In this document: positions 8,328 through 15,850 of the stretch, piece after piece
Numbering within the stretch: position 1 is the stretch's first letter
Layout of the letters: every line of letters starts with the position of its first letter
NCBI GenBank assembly: GCA_963627615.1
Contig: CAVGBV010000046.1
Span: 1 to 19,896, forward strand
DNA length: 19,896 bases
From: Faecimorpha sp963627615
GTDB taxonomy: Bacteria > Bacillota > Clostridia > Lachnospirales > Bianqueaceae
Direction: 5' to 3'
The notes under the pieces: model-generated
Seen by the model: the letters and a program-made list of their open reading frames with translations, nothing else
What the model was told of the DNA's origin: nothing
Database searches by the model: none
Program-made: the position numbers and the translations under genes

Positions 8328-9203
8328 ATGTTGTCAGGCTCCATTGTAGCACTGGCTACGCCGTTCCATGAGGATGGAAGCGTTAATTTTGACCAGTTGG
8401 GCGAATGGATTGAATTTCAGATCAAAAACGGTACCGATGGTATCCTGGTTCTTGGGACGACAGGCGAGTCTTCGACCATGTCTCATGAAGAGGATGACGC
8501 AGTATGCGAATATGCCGTAAATAAGATTGCCGGCAGAGTCAAGGTGATTGCGGGCAGCGGATCGAACAGTACGCAGACACAGCTGGAGAAGAGCCGACGG
8601 TATGCGGATATGGGTGTGGACGCGCTTTTGTGTATTTCTCCTTATTATAATAAGGCTAACGCGGAGGGAATGTACCGCCACTTCGCTACGGTGGCCGATG
8701 CGGTGAGCGTGCCGGTGATTCTGTATAATGTTCCGGGACGGACGAGCTGCAGTATTACGCCGGAAGTTGTCGGTCGGCTCAGTAAGCACCCGAACGTGAT
8801 GGGAATCAAGGAAGCCAGCGGAGATCTGAGCTACGCCATGAAGATCGCCAAGTATCTGAACGATGACTTTATTATGTTTTCCGGCAATGACGATATCACT
8901 ATTCCGCTGATGTCGATCGGAGCGAAGGGCGTGATATCGGTCTGGGCCAACATCATGCCGAAGCAGTGTCATGAAATGGTTCAGCTATATCTGGACGGAA
9001 AGCATGAAGAGGCCGCCAGAATGCAGATTCAGTATCTGCCCATTATGAACGCGCTCTTTACAGAAGTCAATCCGATTCCGGTCAAGGAAGCGCTCAATCT
9101 GATGGGGATGAACGCGGGCTCATTCCGTCTTCCTCTGTATCCGATGACAGAGGAGCATCGGGAGCAGCTTCGTAAGGTGATGAAGGAGACGGGATTGTTA
9201 TGA
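8328..9203 (+). CDS. dapA: 4-hydroxy-tetrahydrodipicolinate synthase
   Basis: Condenses pyruvate with aspartate semialdehyde in the first committed step to diaminopimelate and lysine. The 291-residue TIM barrel has GTTGES (43-48), the tyrosine of SPYYN (Y107), LYNVPGR (Y133, R138) and the Schiff-base lysine in GIKEASGD (K161), so the complete DHDPS catalytic set is present. The start at 8328 follows GAAAGGGG at 8311-8318; the in-frame upstream ATG at 8199 lies in the divergent promoter region and is rejected. The stop overlaps the dapB start (ATGA at 9200), giving a coupled pair. A second DapA-superfamily gene at 15851 lacks the DHDPS tyrosine and has another role. Confidence 0.97.
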   Translation: MLSGSIVALATPFHEDGSVNFDQLGEWIEFQIKNGTDGILVLGTTGESSTMSHEEDDAVCEYAVNKIAGRVKVIAGSGSNSTQTQLEKSRRYADMGVDALLCISPYYNKANAEGMYRHFATVADAVSVPVILYNVPGRTSCSITPEVVGRLSKHPNVMGIKEASGDLSYAMKIAKYLNDDFIMFSGNDDITIPLMSIGAKGVISVWANIMPKQCHEMVQLYLDGKHEEAARMQIQYLPIMNALFTEVNPIPVKEALNLMGMNAGSFRLPLYPMTEEHREQLRKVMKETGLL

Positions 9204-9922
9204 AGATTGTACTGAGCGGTTACGGCCGTATGGGCCGTATGGTAGAAGAAGTGGCGGCAGAGCGGGGCCATGAGATAGTCGGACGCATGGATATCAGCAA
9301 CCTCGGGGAGTGGGCCGGACTTGCGGCGGCAGATGCGGTAATCGACTTCTCCAATCCGGCGATGCAGCAGTATGTGAATGAATATATCCGTCGTACCGGC
9401 GCGGCTCTGATCAGTGGTACGACCGGATATCAGGCTGAGCAGATGGAGGAGCTGAAGAGCCTGGCGGAGTACGCGCCGATCCTTTACAGCGCCAATTACA
9501 GCTTGGGCGTCGCGGTGTTCCGTTACCTTTTGGAGCAGATTCCGGAGGAGATCAAGGCTGGATTTGACATCGAGATTCTGGAGAAGCACCACAATAAAAA
9601 GGTGGACGCGCCCAGCGGCACAGCCAAGATGCTGCTTGCGGCAGTGGATCCGGAACACACCAAAAAGGTCGTTTCCGGCCGGGATGGCATCTGCGGGGCA
9701 AGAACCTCGGAAGAGATCGGTGTGATGGCGCTGCGCGGCGGTACAGTCGCGGGCGAGCATACAGTCTATTTCTTCGGGCAGGATGAGACATTGGAGATCA
9801 CGCACAGAGCAGCCAGCAGAAGGATCTTTGCCGCGGGAGCGGTGCATGCGGCGGAAGCCTTGGCGGGCCGGGATAAGGGCTGGTACCAGCTGGACGAGAT
9901 CCTGTTCGGAAACAAACATTGA
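9200..9922 (+). CDS. dapB: 4-hydroxy-tetrahydrodipicolinate reductase
   Basis: NAD(P)H-dependent second step of the diaminopimelate pathway, acting on the DapA product. The N-terminal Rossmann motif is GYGRMGRMV (near residues 7-15), followed by VIDFSNP and SGTTGY. The substrate-binding motif EKHHNKKVDAPSGTA lies near 131-145. The 240 residues are slightly shorter than the E. coli protein, in line with other Firmicute enzymes, which often have a compact region after the Rossmann motif. It is coupled to dapA by a 4-base overlap. The stop at 9920-9922 is 6 bases from the end of the convergent lysR-type gene. Confidence 0.97.
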   Translation: MKIVLSGYGRMGRMVEEVAAERGHEIVGRMDISNLGEWAGLAAADAVIDFSNPAMQQYVNEYIRRTGAALISGTTGYQAEQMEELKSLAEYAPILYSANYSLGVAVFRYLLEQIPEEIKAGFDIEILEKHHNKKVDAPSGTAKMLLAAVDPEHTKKVVSGRDGICGARTSEEIGVMALRGGTVAGEHTVYFFGQDETLEITHRAASRRIFAAGAVHAAEALAGRDKGWYQLDEILFGNKH

Positions 9923-9928
9923 CACAGT

Positions 9929-11176
9929 TCAGGAGAGGGAGCGGAAGAGTTCCTTCTCCTGTTTGATTATATTTCTCGCGCTATTGATCAAAACAGTACC
10001 GGCCGGAGTGGGACGCAGACGGTTATGCTCTCGGGTAAAGAGAGAAACGCCGATCTGCGTCTCTGTTTTTTTCAGGTGACGGGACAGCGCGGGCTGGGCC
10101 AGATAAAAACGCTGCGCCGCCCCGGACAGACTCTTTTCTTCAACAATGCCGATCAGGTATTCCAGAACCCTGGTATCGAAATATACAGAACCGGAAGCGG
10201 AAGGCGAAGGAGCACAGGCAGAGAGCGGAGGGACAGAGGGACATCCCGGCGCGGTGTCCTCCAGGAGAGAAGCGATCTCCGGAGAGGGCAGCGCCTCATA
10301 ACGAGGATCAGACAGGCGCTCTCGGATCAGCAGCGAAGCAAGAAAGCGTTCGGCTTCGCTGAGAGTGTGATCCAGAGGATAACGCAGATGCAGTGTCTGG
10401 TAGGCGGGCGGGATCAGGGACAGATAGGCCAGTTGCTCACAGGGATCCGCATAGACACGGCTCACAAGCCCGGCGCCGGCGCCTTGCTGCATCATGGCGT
10501 CCAAAAGGTGGACATCGCCGGATTCAAAGACGACGACCGGGAGGTATCCGGCTTCGGCAAACAGAGCGTCGGCACGATGCCGCAGACTGTTTTCGGCGCT
10601 TTGGAGGACAAAGGGCGTGTCGCGCAGCTCCGTGAGGCGGACGGCATGCTCCTGGGAGAGTGGATGAGAACGCGGGAGTACGGCGAGCACCTCTTCCCGG
10701 GCAAAGGGAAGGTCTGTGACTTGTATGGAAAACTCACCGTTGCCCAGCGCCAGATCGATCTGGGACCTCTGGATGGCCTTGGCCTGTTCTTGAGAGTAGA
10801 GTTCGGTCAGTTCCAGAGCCGTATCCGGATAACGGCGGGAAAAGGGCTGATAGATTCGGCTATAGATGATAGCGCCGCGGTTGGGCGAGGTAGCGAGGCG
10901 GATTTTTTTCTGTATTCCGCCGGTGAGCGACCGGATGGTAAGAAGCATCCGGTTTTGCTCATCCAGGATGTTTCTGGCGGCTGCAAGGACTTTTTGCCCT
11001 AGCGGCGTTGGGGCAAGAGAGGAAGTGCGCAGAAACAGCGGACCGCCCATAAGGGATTCCAGACTTGTGAGAAATTTGCTAAGAGCGGATGGGGTTAGTC
11101 CTAGGGCGAAAGCGGCATGGGACAGGTTGGAAGAGTCCGCAATTGTGATTAAATAGTAGTATTGGCGAGTATTCAT
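9929..11176 (-). CDS. LysR-type regulator with a second, C-terminal helix-turn-helix
   Basis: A 415-residue transcription regulator, over 100 residues longer than usual for LysR. Residues 1-60 are a normal LysR winged helix (NLSHAAFALGLTPSALSKFL, then PLFLRTSSLAPTPLG), and about 85-300 an effector-binding domain. After a Pro/Ser-rich linker (about 300-330), residues 332-415 form another LysR DNA-binding domain: SLSGAAQRFYLAQPALSRHL, GVSLFTREHNRLRPTPAG, and the linker helix ending in EKELFRSLS. The chain is continuous. I chose the ATG at 11176 because CTCCTTT (complement AAAGGAG) at 11184-11190 is 7 bases away and the family N-terminus starts there; the 37 upstream in-frame residues lie in the promoter. 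It is divergent from the GH28-gar operon and probably controls it, though the target is inferred. No clear operator was found. Confidence 0.9.
   Translation of the reverse strand: MNTRQYYYLITIADSSNLSHAAFALGLTPSALSKFLTSLESLMGGPLFLRTSSLAPTPLGQKVLAAARNILDEQNRMLLTIRSLTGGIQKKIRLATSPNRGAIIYSRIYQPFSRRYPDTALELTELYSQEQAKAIQRSQIDLALGNGEFSIQVTDLPFAREEVLAVLPRSHPLSQEHAVRLTELRDTPFVLQSAENSLRHRADALFAEAGYLPVVVFESGDVHLLDAMMQQGAGAGLVSRVYADPCEQLAYLSLIPPAYQTLHLRYPLDHTLSEAERFLASLLIRERLSDPRYEALPSPEIASLLEDTAPGCPSVPPLSACAPSPSASGSVYFDTRVLEYLIGIVEEKSLSGAAQRFYLAQPALSRHLKKTETQIGVSLFTREHNRLRPTPAGTVLINSARNIIKQEKELFRSLS
9930..9977 (+). terminator. Probable dapB terminator, overlapping the 3' end of the lysR-type gene
   Basis: CAGGAGAGGGA at 9930-9940 pairs with TCCTTCTCCTG at 9951-9961 (11 bp including one G-U), with a 10-base loop, then the T-rich tract TTTGATTATATTTCTC. 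It would end dapAB transcripts. The same bases encode the last residues of the convergent regulator, so the sequence is both terminator and coding. The T tract is interrupted, so strength is uncertain. Confidence 0.55.
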
Positions 11177-11198
11177 GGCAGAGCTCCTTTCAGAAAAC

Positions 11199-11227
11199 AG
11201 TATAGCAGAGAGAAAGAAAAAGAGCAA
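11199..11227 (-). promoter_or_regulatory. Promoter of the lysR-type gene
   Basis: On the minus strand: -35 TTGCTC (11227-11222), 17-base spacer, TGC plus -10 TATACT (11204-11199). The start codon is about 23 bases downstream of the -10, giving a very short leader. Confidence 0.75.
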
Positions 11228-11272
11228 TGATGATATGAATAAAATGTTATAAAGAATATGACAGGTTGTGCA

Positions 11273-11301
11273 TTGTAAGATCCGCATAAAGCTGTTATAA
11301 T
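11273..11301 (+). promoter_or_regulatory. Promoter of the GH28-garD-garR operon
   Basis: -35 TTGTAA (11273-11278), 17-base spacer, TGT plus -10 TATAAT (11296-11301). The 45 AT-rich bases to the divergent lysR -35 (11228-11272) are where a LysR protein would bind. They hold an imperfect ATAA-N4-TTAT repeat (11239-11250) but no convincing T-N11-A operator. Confidence 0.8.
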
Positions 11302-11335
11302 GGATGTAGAAATGAGATGGAGAAGGGGGAAGCGT

Positions 11336-13366
11336 ATGGAGCAGAAAGAGCTTCGAAGCGAGATCCTAAGCCGGATGGAGGCTCCAAGGATTCCGGAACG
11401 GGAGATCTGTCTGGAGCCGGAAGAGGGCTTACAGACGGCAAGACTGCAGACAGCGATCGATACATTGGCCAGACAGGGCGGCGGACGGCTGAGCCTGAAG
11501 GCGGGTGTCTATCTTACGGGAGCCCTGCGGCTCAAGGACGGAGTCTGTCTGCATCTGGCAGAAGCCGGGACATTGCTGCGGTTTGTGGCGGAGGATATAG
11601 AAAAAAACTATCCGGTGGTATTTTCTCATTGGGAGGGAACCCCCTGTTATAATTACAGCGCGCTCCTCTATGCCTGTGACGCACAGGATATCGCGGTAAC
11701 CGGACCGGGAACGATGGACGGAGGCGCGGATTCGGAGCATTGGTGGAATTGGCATCATCAGGTGGAGAAATCATGGTCGGGAGACGCTGTGGACTATCAG
11801 CTGAAGGACCGGATGAAACTACGCCGGATGAACCTGGAAGGCGTACCGGTCGCGGAGCGGAGATTCGGAGCGGGGCATTATCTGCGGCCGAATTTTGTGC
11901 AGTTTGTGCGGTGCAGGCGGGTGAAAATACAGGGAGTCACATTGCGCCACAGTCCCATGTGGCAGCTGAACCCGGTTCTGTGCAGCAGCGTGGAGATTGA
12001 TTCAGTTACGGTTTCCGGTCACGGCTATAACAATGACGGCTGCGATCCGGAAAGCTGCGATGGCGTATGGATCCATGGCTGCCGCTTTGACACGGGGGAC
12101 GACTGCATCAGCCTGAAGTCCGGAAGGGACCGGGATGGCAGAGAAGCGAATATTCCATGTCAAAACATATTGATAGAGGAAAATGATTTTGCGGACGGAC
12201 ACGGCGGAATCGCGCTTGGAAGCGAGATGAGCGGCGGGATCCGCCGGGTGCTGGCAAGAGAGAACCGTTTTGCCAGTCCGCATCTGACATATGCGCTGCG
12301 CTTAAAGACCAATGCGAGACGCGGCGGAACGGTGGAGCAGGTGATGCTGTGCGACAGTGTGATGGATTGTGTGCGTGGCGCGGCGGTTCATGGAACCATG
12401 CTCTATGAGGATGGGCGCAATGGGGATATGCTCCCGGTATTTCGCGACATTACCATAGAGAATATTACGGCGCACGGCGGCGATTACGGGATCTTTCTGG
12501 AGGCGTTTCCAGAGGTGCCGATCACGGGACTTACGCTCAAAAACATTCGGATCGACGGAGCGGCGCAGGAGATGCGCAGCATGAACTGGAAGGATGCCGT
12601 TGTGGAAAATGTGGAGATCAATGGCAAAATCTTCCCGCGGCCGGGATATGTCCGGATTCTGGGCGTTCCGCGGCCGGGAGAAAGGGTGCAGGCGAGTGCG
12701 CAGTATCTTGGCGGAGACGGCCGGCTCTGTTATCGCTGGGAGGTATCTGCGGACGGCAATGCATGGCGCGGCGCCGGAGAGGGCGAATACATGGATGTGC
12801 CGCAGGGAGCCTGCTGGATAAGGCTGCTGGCGGAGGACGCGGCAGGCAACCTGGAGTATAGCCGAAGTTACCGTGTTCTTACCGGAGAAAGAACCTGGGC
12901 AGATCGAATGCTCTGCCGGGAAATTCTGCGGGAGGTTCCGCGGGAACCGGAGAAGAAGATTGTGCGGGCAGAGCTGGTGCAGATGACGGCGCCTCTGGCA
13001 GATCCGTCGCGCAGAGATAAGATTCCGTGCGATACGCAGGATGAGGCAGCGGTACTTGCGGTCTCCAATGGATTTTTACCGCTGGACGCAGAGGGACGGT
13101 TCCATCCGGACAAACGGGTCAGCCGGCAGGAGATGGCCACGGTTGCCATGCAGTGCTGCGGGGTGAATTATCGGAATGCGTCCAGTACGATGCCGGTATG
13201 TGAAGATGTGGATCAGGTAGGTTATAATTACGGAACCAATGTGGCAAGGGCGTTATATTTCGGTTTTATGGAACTGGAAAACGGCAGGTTCTATCCGACG
13301 CGGGAGATAGATGCCGCTGAGGCTGCCAGAGTTCTGGACCGGGTGGCGGACTTTGCCGGACTATAA
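11336..13366 (+). CDS. GH28 glycoside hydrolase (polygalacturonase family) with Ig-like and SLH-like C-terminal domains
   Basis: A 676-residue GH28 beta-helix enzyme, expected to hydrolyse alpha-linked galacturonic acid chains or oligosaccharides. Catalytic signatures are present: NNDG (232-235), GDD (254-256), DGHGG (287-291) and RLK (322-324). The beta-helix is about residues 30-432. Residues 438-516 resemble an Ig-like domain (CYRWEVSADGNAW). Two SLH-like repeats follow at about 560-610 and 622-676 (FHPDKRVSRQEMA; FYPTREIDAAEAA). No signal peptide: the N-terminus MEQKELRSEIL is charged, so the enzyme is probably cytosolic. I chose the ATG at 11336, 6 bases after AGAAGGGGGA; the in-frame upstream ATG lies in the -10 region. 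It leads an operon with garD, 21 bases on. Exact substrate is not certain (exo-polygalacturonase or a rhamnogalacturonan enzyme are possible). Confidence 0.9.
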   Translation: MEQKELRSEILSRMEAPRIPEREICLEPEEGLQTARLQTAIDTLARQGGGRLSLKAGVYLTGALRLKDGVCLHLAEAGTLLRFVAEDIEKNYPVVFSHWEGTPCYNYSALLYACDAQDIAVTGPGTMDGGADSEHWWNWHHQVEKSWSGDAVDYQLKDRMKLRRMNLEGVPVAERRFGAGHYLRPNFVQFVRCRRVKIQGVTLRHSPMWQLNPVLCSSVEIDSVTVSGHGYNNDGCDPESCDGVWIHGCRFDTGDDCISLKSGRDRDGREANIPCQNILIEENDFADGHGGIALGSEMSGGIRRVLARENRFASPHLTYALRLKTNARRGGTVEQVMLCDSVMDCVRGAAVHGTMLYEDGRNGDMLPVFRDITIENITAHGGDYGIFLEAFPEVPITGLTLKNIRIDGAAQEMRSMNWKDAVVENVEINGKIFPRPGYVRILGVPRPGERVQASAQYLGGDGRLCYRWEVSADGNAWRGAGEGEYMDVPQGACWIRLLAEDAAGNLEYSRSYRVLTGERTWADRMLCREILREVPREPEKKIVRAELVQMTAPLADPSRRDKIPCDTQDEAAVLAVSNGFLPLDAEGRFHPDKRVSRQEMATVAMQCCGVNYRNASSTMPVCEDVDQVGYNYGTNVARALYFGFMELENGRFYPTREIDAAEAARVLDRVADFAGL

Positions 13367-13387
13367 AAAACAGAAGGGAGTTTTACC

Positions 13388-14908
13388 ATGAGTGCACCGC
13401 TTTTTATCAAGGTTCGAGAGGAAGATAATGTAGCGATTGCTGTACATGATCTTCCGGCAGGGACGGAGATTCTGCCTGGGGTTGTCACCCAGCAGGATAT
13501 TCCGCAGGCGCATAAGATCGCGCTGAAGGATTTCGCGGCAGGAGAGGAGATCATCCGGTACGGCGTAGTTCTGGGTACGGCGATCGATCCGATACCGGCA
13601 GGCGGCTGGATCAATGAGCATATGTTATATCTGCCGGAGAGTCCGGATCTTGACAATATGCCCTATGGCACCAATATCAAGGACTACGCGCAGCTGCCCG
13701 ACCCGCCGCGGCGTACCTGGCTGGGGTACCGCAACGCGTCGGGACCGGCCGGAACGAGAAATCTTCTCGGAATTGTGACCACTGTACAATGTGCCGCGGG
13801 AGTAGTCAACCGTGCGGTAGAGCGGATTAAGGCAGAGCTTCTGCCGAAGTATCCCAATGTGGACGGTGTGGTCGCGATCAATCATGCCTATGGCTGCGGC
13901 GTCGCGATCAATGCGCCGGAGGCGAAGGTGCCGATCCGCGCGATCGCCAATATGATGCGTCATCCGAATTTCGGCGGAGAGCTGATGGTGGTGGGCCTGG
14001 GCTGTGAAAAGCTGAGTTATGACCGGGTGCTGCCGCCGGAGGATATCAACGCGGATAACTGTCTGACGCTGCAGGACTATGCGGGACATGACGCTATGAT
14101 GCAAGCGCTGATGGAGATGGCGGACCGCAAGCTTCAGAGGCTGAACCGCAGAGTGAGAGAGGAGCTTCCGCTGAGCGATCTTCTGATCGGTATGCAGTGC
14201 GGAGGCAGCGACGCGTTCAGCGGTATTACGGCCAATCCCAGCGCAGGCTATGCTTCGGATATGCTGGTCAAGGGCGGAGCGACGGTTCTGTTCAGTGAAG
14301 TGACGGAGGTTCGTGACGGTGTCCATATGTTGGCGGCCAGATGCCGGGACGCGGCGACTCGTGACAAGCTGGCGGCTGAGATGCGCTGGTACGACGAATA
14401 TCTGGCGGCTGGCGGTGTCGGCCGGGATGCCAATCCGACGCCGGGCAATAAGAAGGGCGGCCTGTCCAACATCGTAGAGAAAGCGATGGGATCCATCGCG
14501 AAGTCCGGATCCGCGCCGATCGAAGAGGTGCTGTCTCCGGCGGAAAAGCCGACGCAGCATGGCTTGATCTATGCCGCGACTCCAGCGAGCGATATCGTAT
14601 GCGGACCATGTCAGCTGGCAAGCGGCATCGGACAGCAGGTCTTTATGACAGGACGGGGAACACCGTATGGACTTGCGGCGGCGCCGGTGATCAAGGTGTG
14701 CAGCCGCAATGAGATGAAGCAGCATTGGTTTGATATGATCGACCTGAACGCGGGGCCGGTAGCCAGCGGAGAGAAGACGATCCGTGAGGTCGGAACCGAG
14801 CTGTTCAATCTGATTCTGGATGTGGCAAGCGGTATCAAGGAGCCGTACAGTGACCAATATGGTTTCCACAATGATCTGTGCTTTTTCAACCCCGCGCCGA
14901 TTACCTGA
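13388..14908 (+). CDS. garD: Galactarate dehydratase
   Basis: Dehydrates meso-galactarate to 5-keto-4-deoxy-D-glucarate, the first catabolic step. The protein follows E. coli GarD along its whole length. An N-terminal SAF-like domain (residues about 1-90, VAIAVHDLPAG, GEEIIRYG) precedes the catalytic part with NHAYGCGVAIN (about 165-175), MQCGGSDAFSG (269-279), SEVTEVRDG, NKKGGLSNIVEKA, GLIYAATPASD and the C-terminal SDQYGFHND and FNPAPIT blocks. At 506 residues it is close to GarD (523), and these blocks fit GarD better than altronate dehydratase UxaA. The ribosome site AGAAGGGAG is at 13371-13379. It lies between the GH28 gene and garR, in the same direction. Confidence 0.95.
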   Translation: MSAPLFIKVREEDNVAIAVHDLPAGTEILPGVVTQQDIPQAHKIALKDFAAGEEIIRYGVVLGTAIDPIPAGGWINEHMLYLPESPDLDNMPYGTNIKDYAQLPDPPRRTWLGYRNASGPAGTRNLLGIVTTVQCAAGVVNRAVERIKAELLPKYPNVDGVVAINHAYGCGVAINAPEAKVPIRAIANMMRHPNFGGELMVVGLGCEKLSYDRVLPPEDINADNCLTLQDYAGHDAMMQALMEMADRKLQRLNRRVREELPLSDLLIGMQCGGSDAFSGITANPSAGYASDMLVKGGATVLFSEVTEVRDGVHMLAARCRDAATRDKLAAEMRWYDEYLAAGGVGRDANPTPGNKKGGLSNIVEKAMGSIAKSGSAPIEEVLSPAEKPTQHGLIYAATPASDIVCGPCQLASGIGQQVFMTGRGTPYGLAAAPVIKVCSRNEMKQHWFDMIDLNAGPVASGEKTIREVGTELFNLILDVASGIKEPYSDQYGFHNDLCFFNPAPIT

Positions 14909-14958
14909 TATGGCTGCGGTATTTGAATACAATATTATATATACGGAGGTATAAGAAG

Positions 14959-15837
14959 ATGAAGGTAGGAATGATCGGTCTTGGAATTATGGGTAAGCCC
15001 ATGGCAAAAAATATCCTGAAGGCAGGATATGATCTGACAGTCAGCTGCGTGAACAAGGCAGCCGACGAACTGGTGGCATACGGAGCCAAGAAGGCGACCA
15101 ACGCACAGATCGGTGAGAGCTGCGACGTAGTGTTGACAATGCTGCCCAATTCTCCTCAGGTAAAAGAAGTAATGCTGGGTGAGGACGGTGTAGCGGCGCA
15201 TATGAAGGCGGGCTCCGTATTCATCGATATGAGCTCAATCAATCCGGTAGCGAGCAAGGAGATTGCGGCCGAGCTGGAGAAAAAGGGTGTCGAGATGCTG
15301 GACGCTCCGGTATCCGGCGGCGAGCCCAAGGCGATCGATGGAACGCTGAGCTTTATGGTAGGCGGTAAGCAGGAAGTATTTGATGCCTACAAGCCTCTGC
15401 TGGAGACGATGGGTGCTTCTGTGGTACGCTGCGGCGATGTGGGCGCAGGCAATACCACCAAGCTGGCGAACCAGATCATCGTGGCCTGCAACATCCGCGC
15501 TCTGGCTGAGGCGCTGACGCTGGCGCAGAAGGCAGGAGTGGACCCCAACCTGGTATTTGACGCGATCAAGGGCGGCTTGGCCGGATCCACTGTAATGAAT
15601 GCGAAGGCGCCGATGATGATTGCCGGCAATGATAAGCCGGGATTCAAGATTGACCTGCACATCAAGGACCTGAACAATGCGTTGGACTGCGCGCACAGCG
15701 TAGGCGCGCCGGTTCCGATGACAGCGTCCGTACAGGAGGTTCTGCAGTGGCTGCACAATCATGACTGCGGTGGAAACGACCACAGCGCGATTGCCAAGTA
15801 TTACGAGTATCTGACAGGAATTAAAATCGGACGCTGA
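14959..15837 (+). CDS. garR: 2-hydroxy-3-oxopropionate (tartronate semialdehyde) reductase
   Basis: Reduces tartronate semialdehyde to D-glycerate with NAD(P)H. The 292-residue beta-hydroxyacid dehydrogenase has the Rossmann motif GLGIMG (7-12), the substrate motif DAPVSGGEPKAIDGTLSFMVGG (from 115) and the catalytic-lysine motif GAGNTTKLANQ (K168). FKIDLHIKDLNNALD near the C-terminus is close to E. coli GarR, which is why I prefer this over 3-hydroxyisobutyrate dehydrogenase. The start at 14959 has GGAGG at 14945-14949; an in-frame upstream ATG at 14878 lies within garD. The 50-base gap after garD is AT-rich with a small GTATT/AATAC repeat but no promoter I would call. The next gene follows after 13 bases. 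Confidence 0.93.
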   Translation: MKVGMIGLGIMGKPMAKNILKAGYDLTVSCVNKAADELVAYGAKKATNAQIGESCDVVLTMLPNSPQVKEVMLGEDGVAAHMKAGSVFIDMSSINPVASKEIAAELEKKGVEMLDAPVSGGEPKAIDGTLSFMVGGKQEVFDAYKPLLETMGASVVRCGDVGAGNTTKLANQIIVACNIRALAEALTLAQKAGVDPNLVFDAIKGGLAGSTVMNAKAPMMIAGNDKPGFKIDLHIKDLNNALDCAHSVGAPVPMTASVQEVLQWLHNHDCGGNDHSAIAKYYEYLTGIKIGR

Positions 15838-15850
15838 CAGGAGACGCAAG

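Noticed and set aside
11228..11272. ATAA-N4-TTAT repeat as the LysR operator
   Set aside because: The repeat is only four bases per arm in AT-rich sequence, so it can occur by chance and does not have the T-N11-A form.
13388..14908. Altronate dehydratase UxaA
   Set aside because: The sequence follows GarD block by block including the C-terminal FNPAPIT ending, and garR is adjacent, which suits galactarate rather than altronate.
13625..14932. Minus-strand reading frame of 435 aa opposite garD
   Set aside because: garD matches its family along the full length on the plus strand; the opposite frame has the low-information Arg/His-rich look of a shadow. The frames at 9029-9925, 15235-15870 and 15821-16735 (minus), and 10025-11002 and 16789-17343 (plus), are rejected for the same reason.
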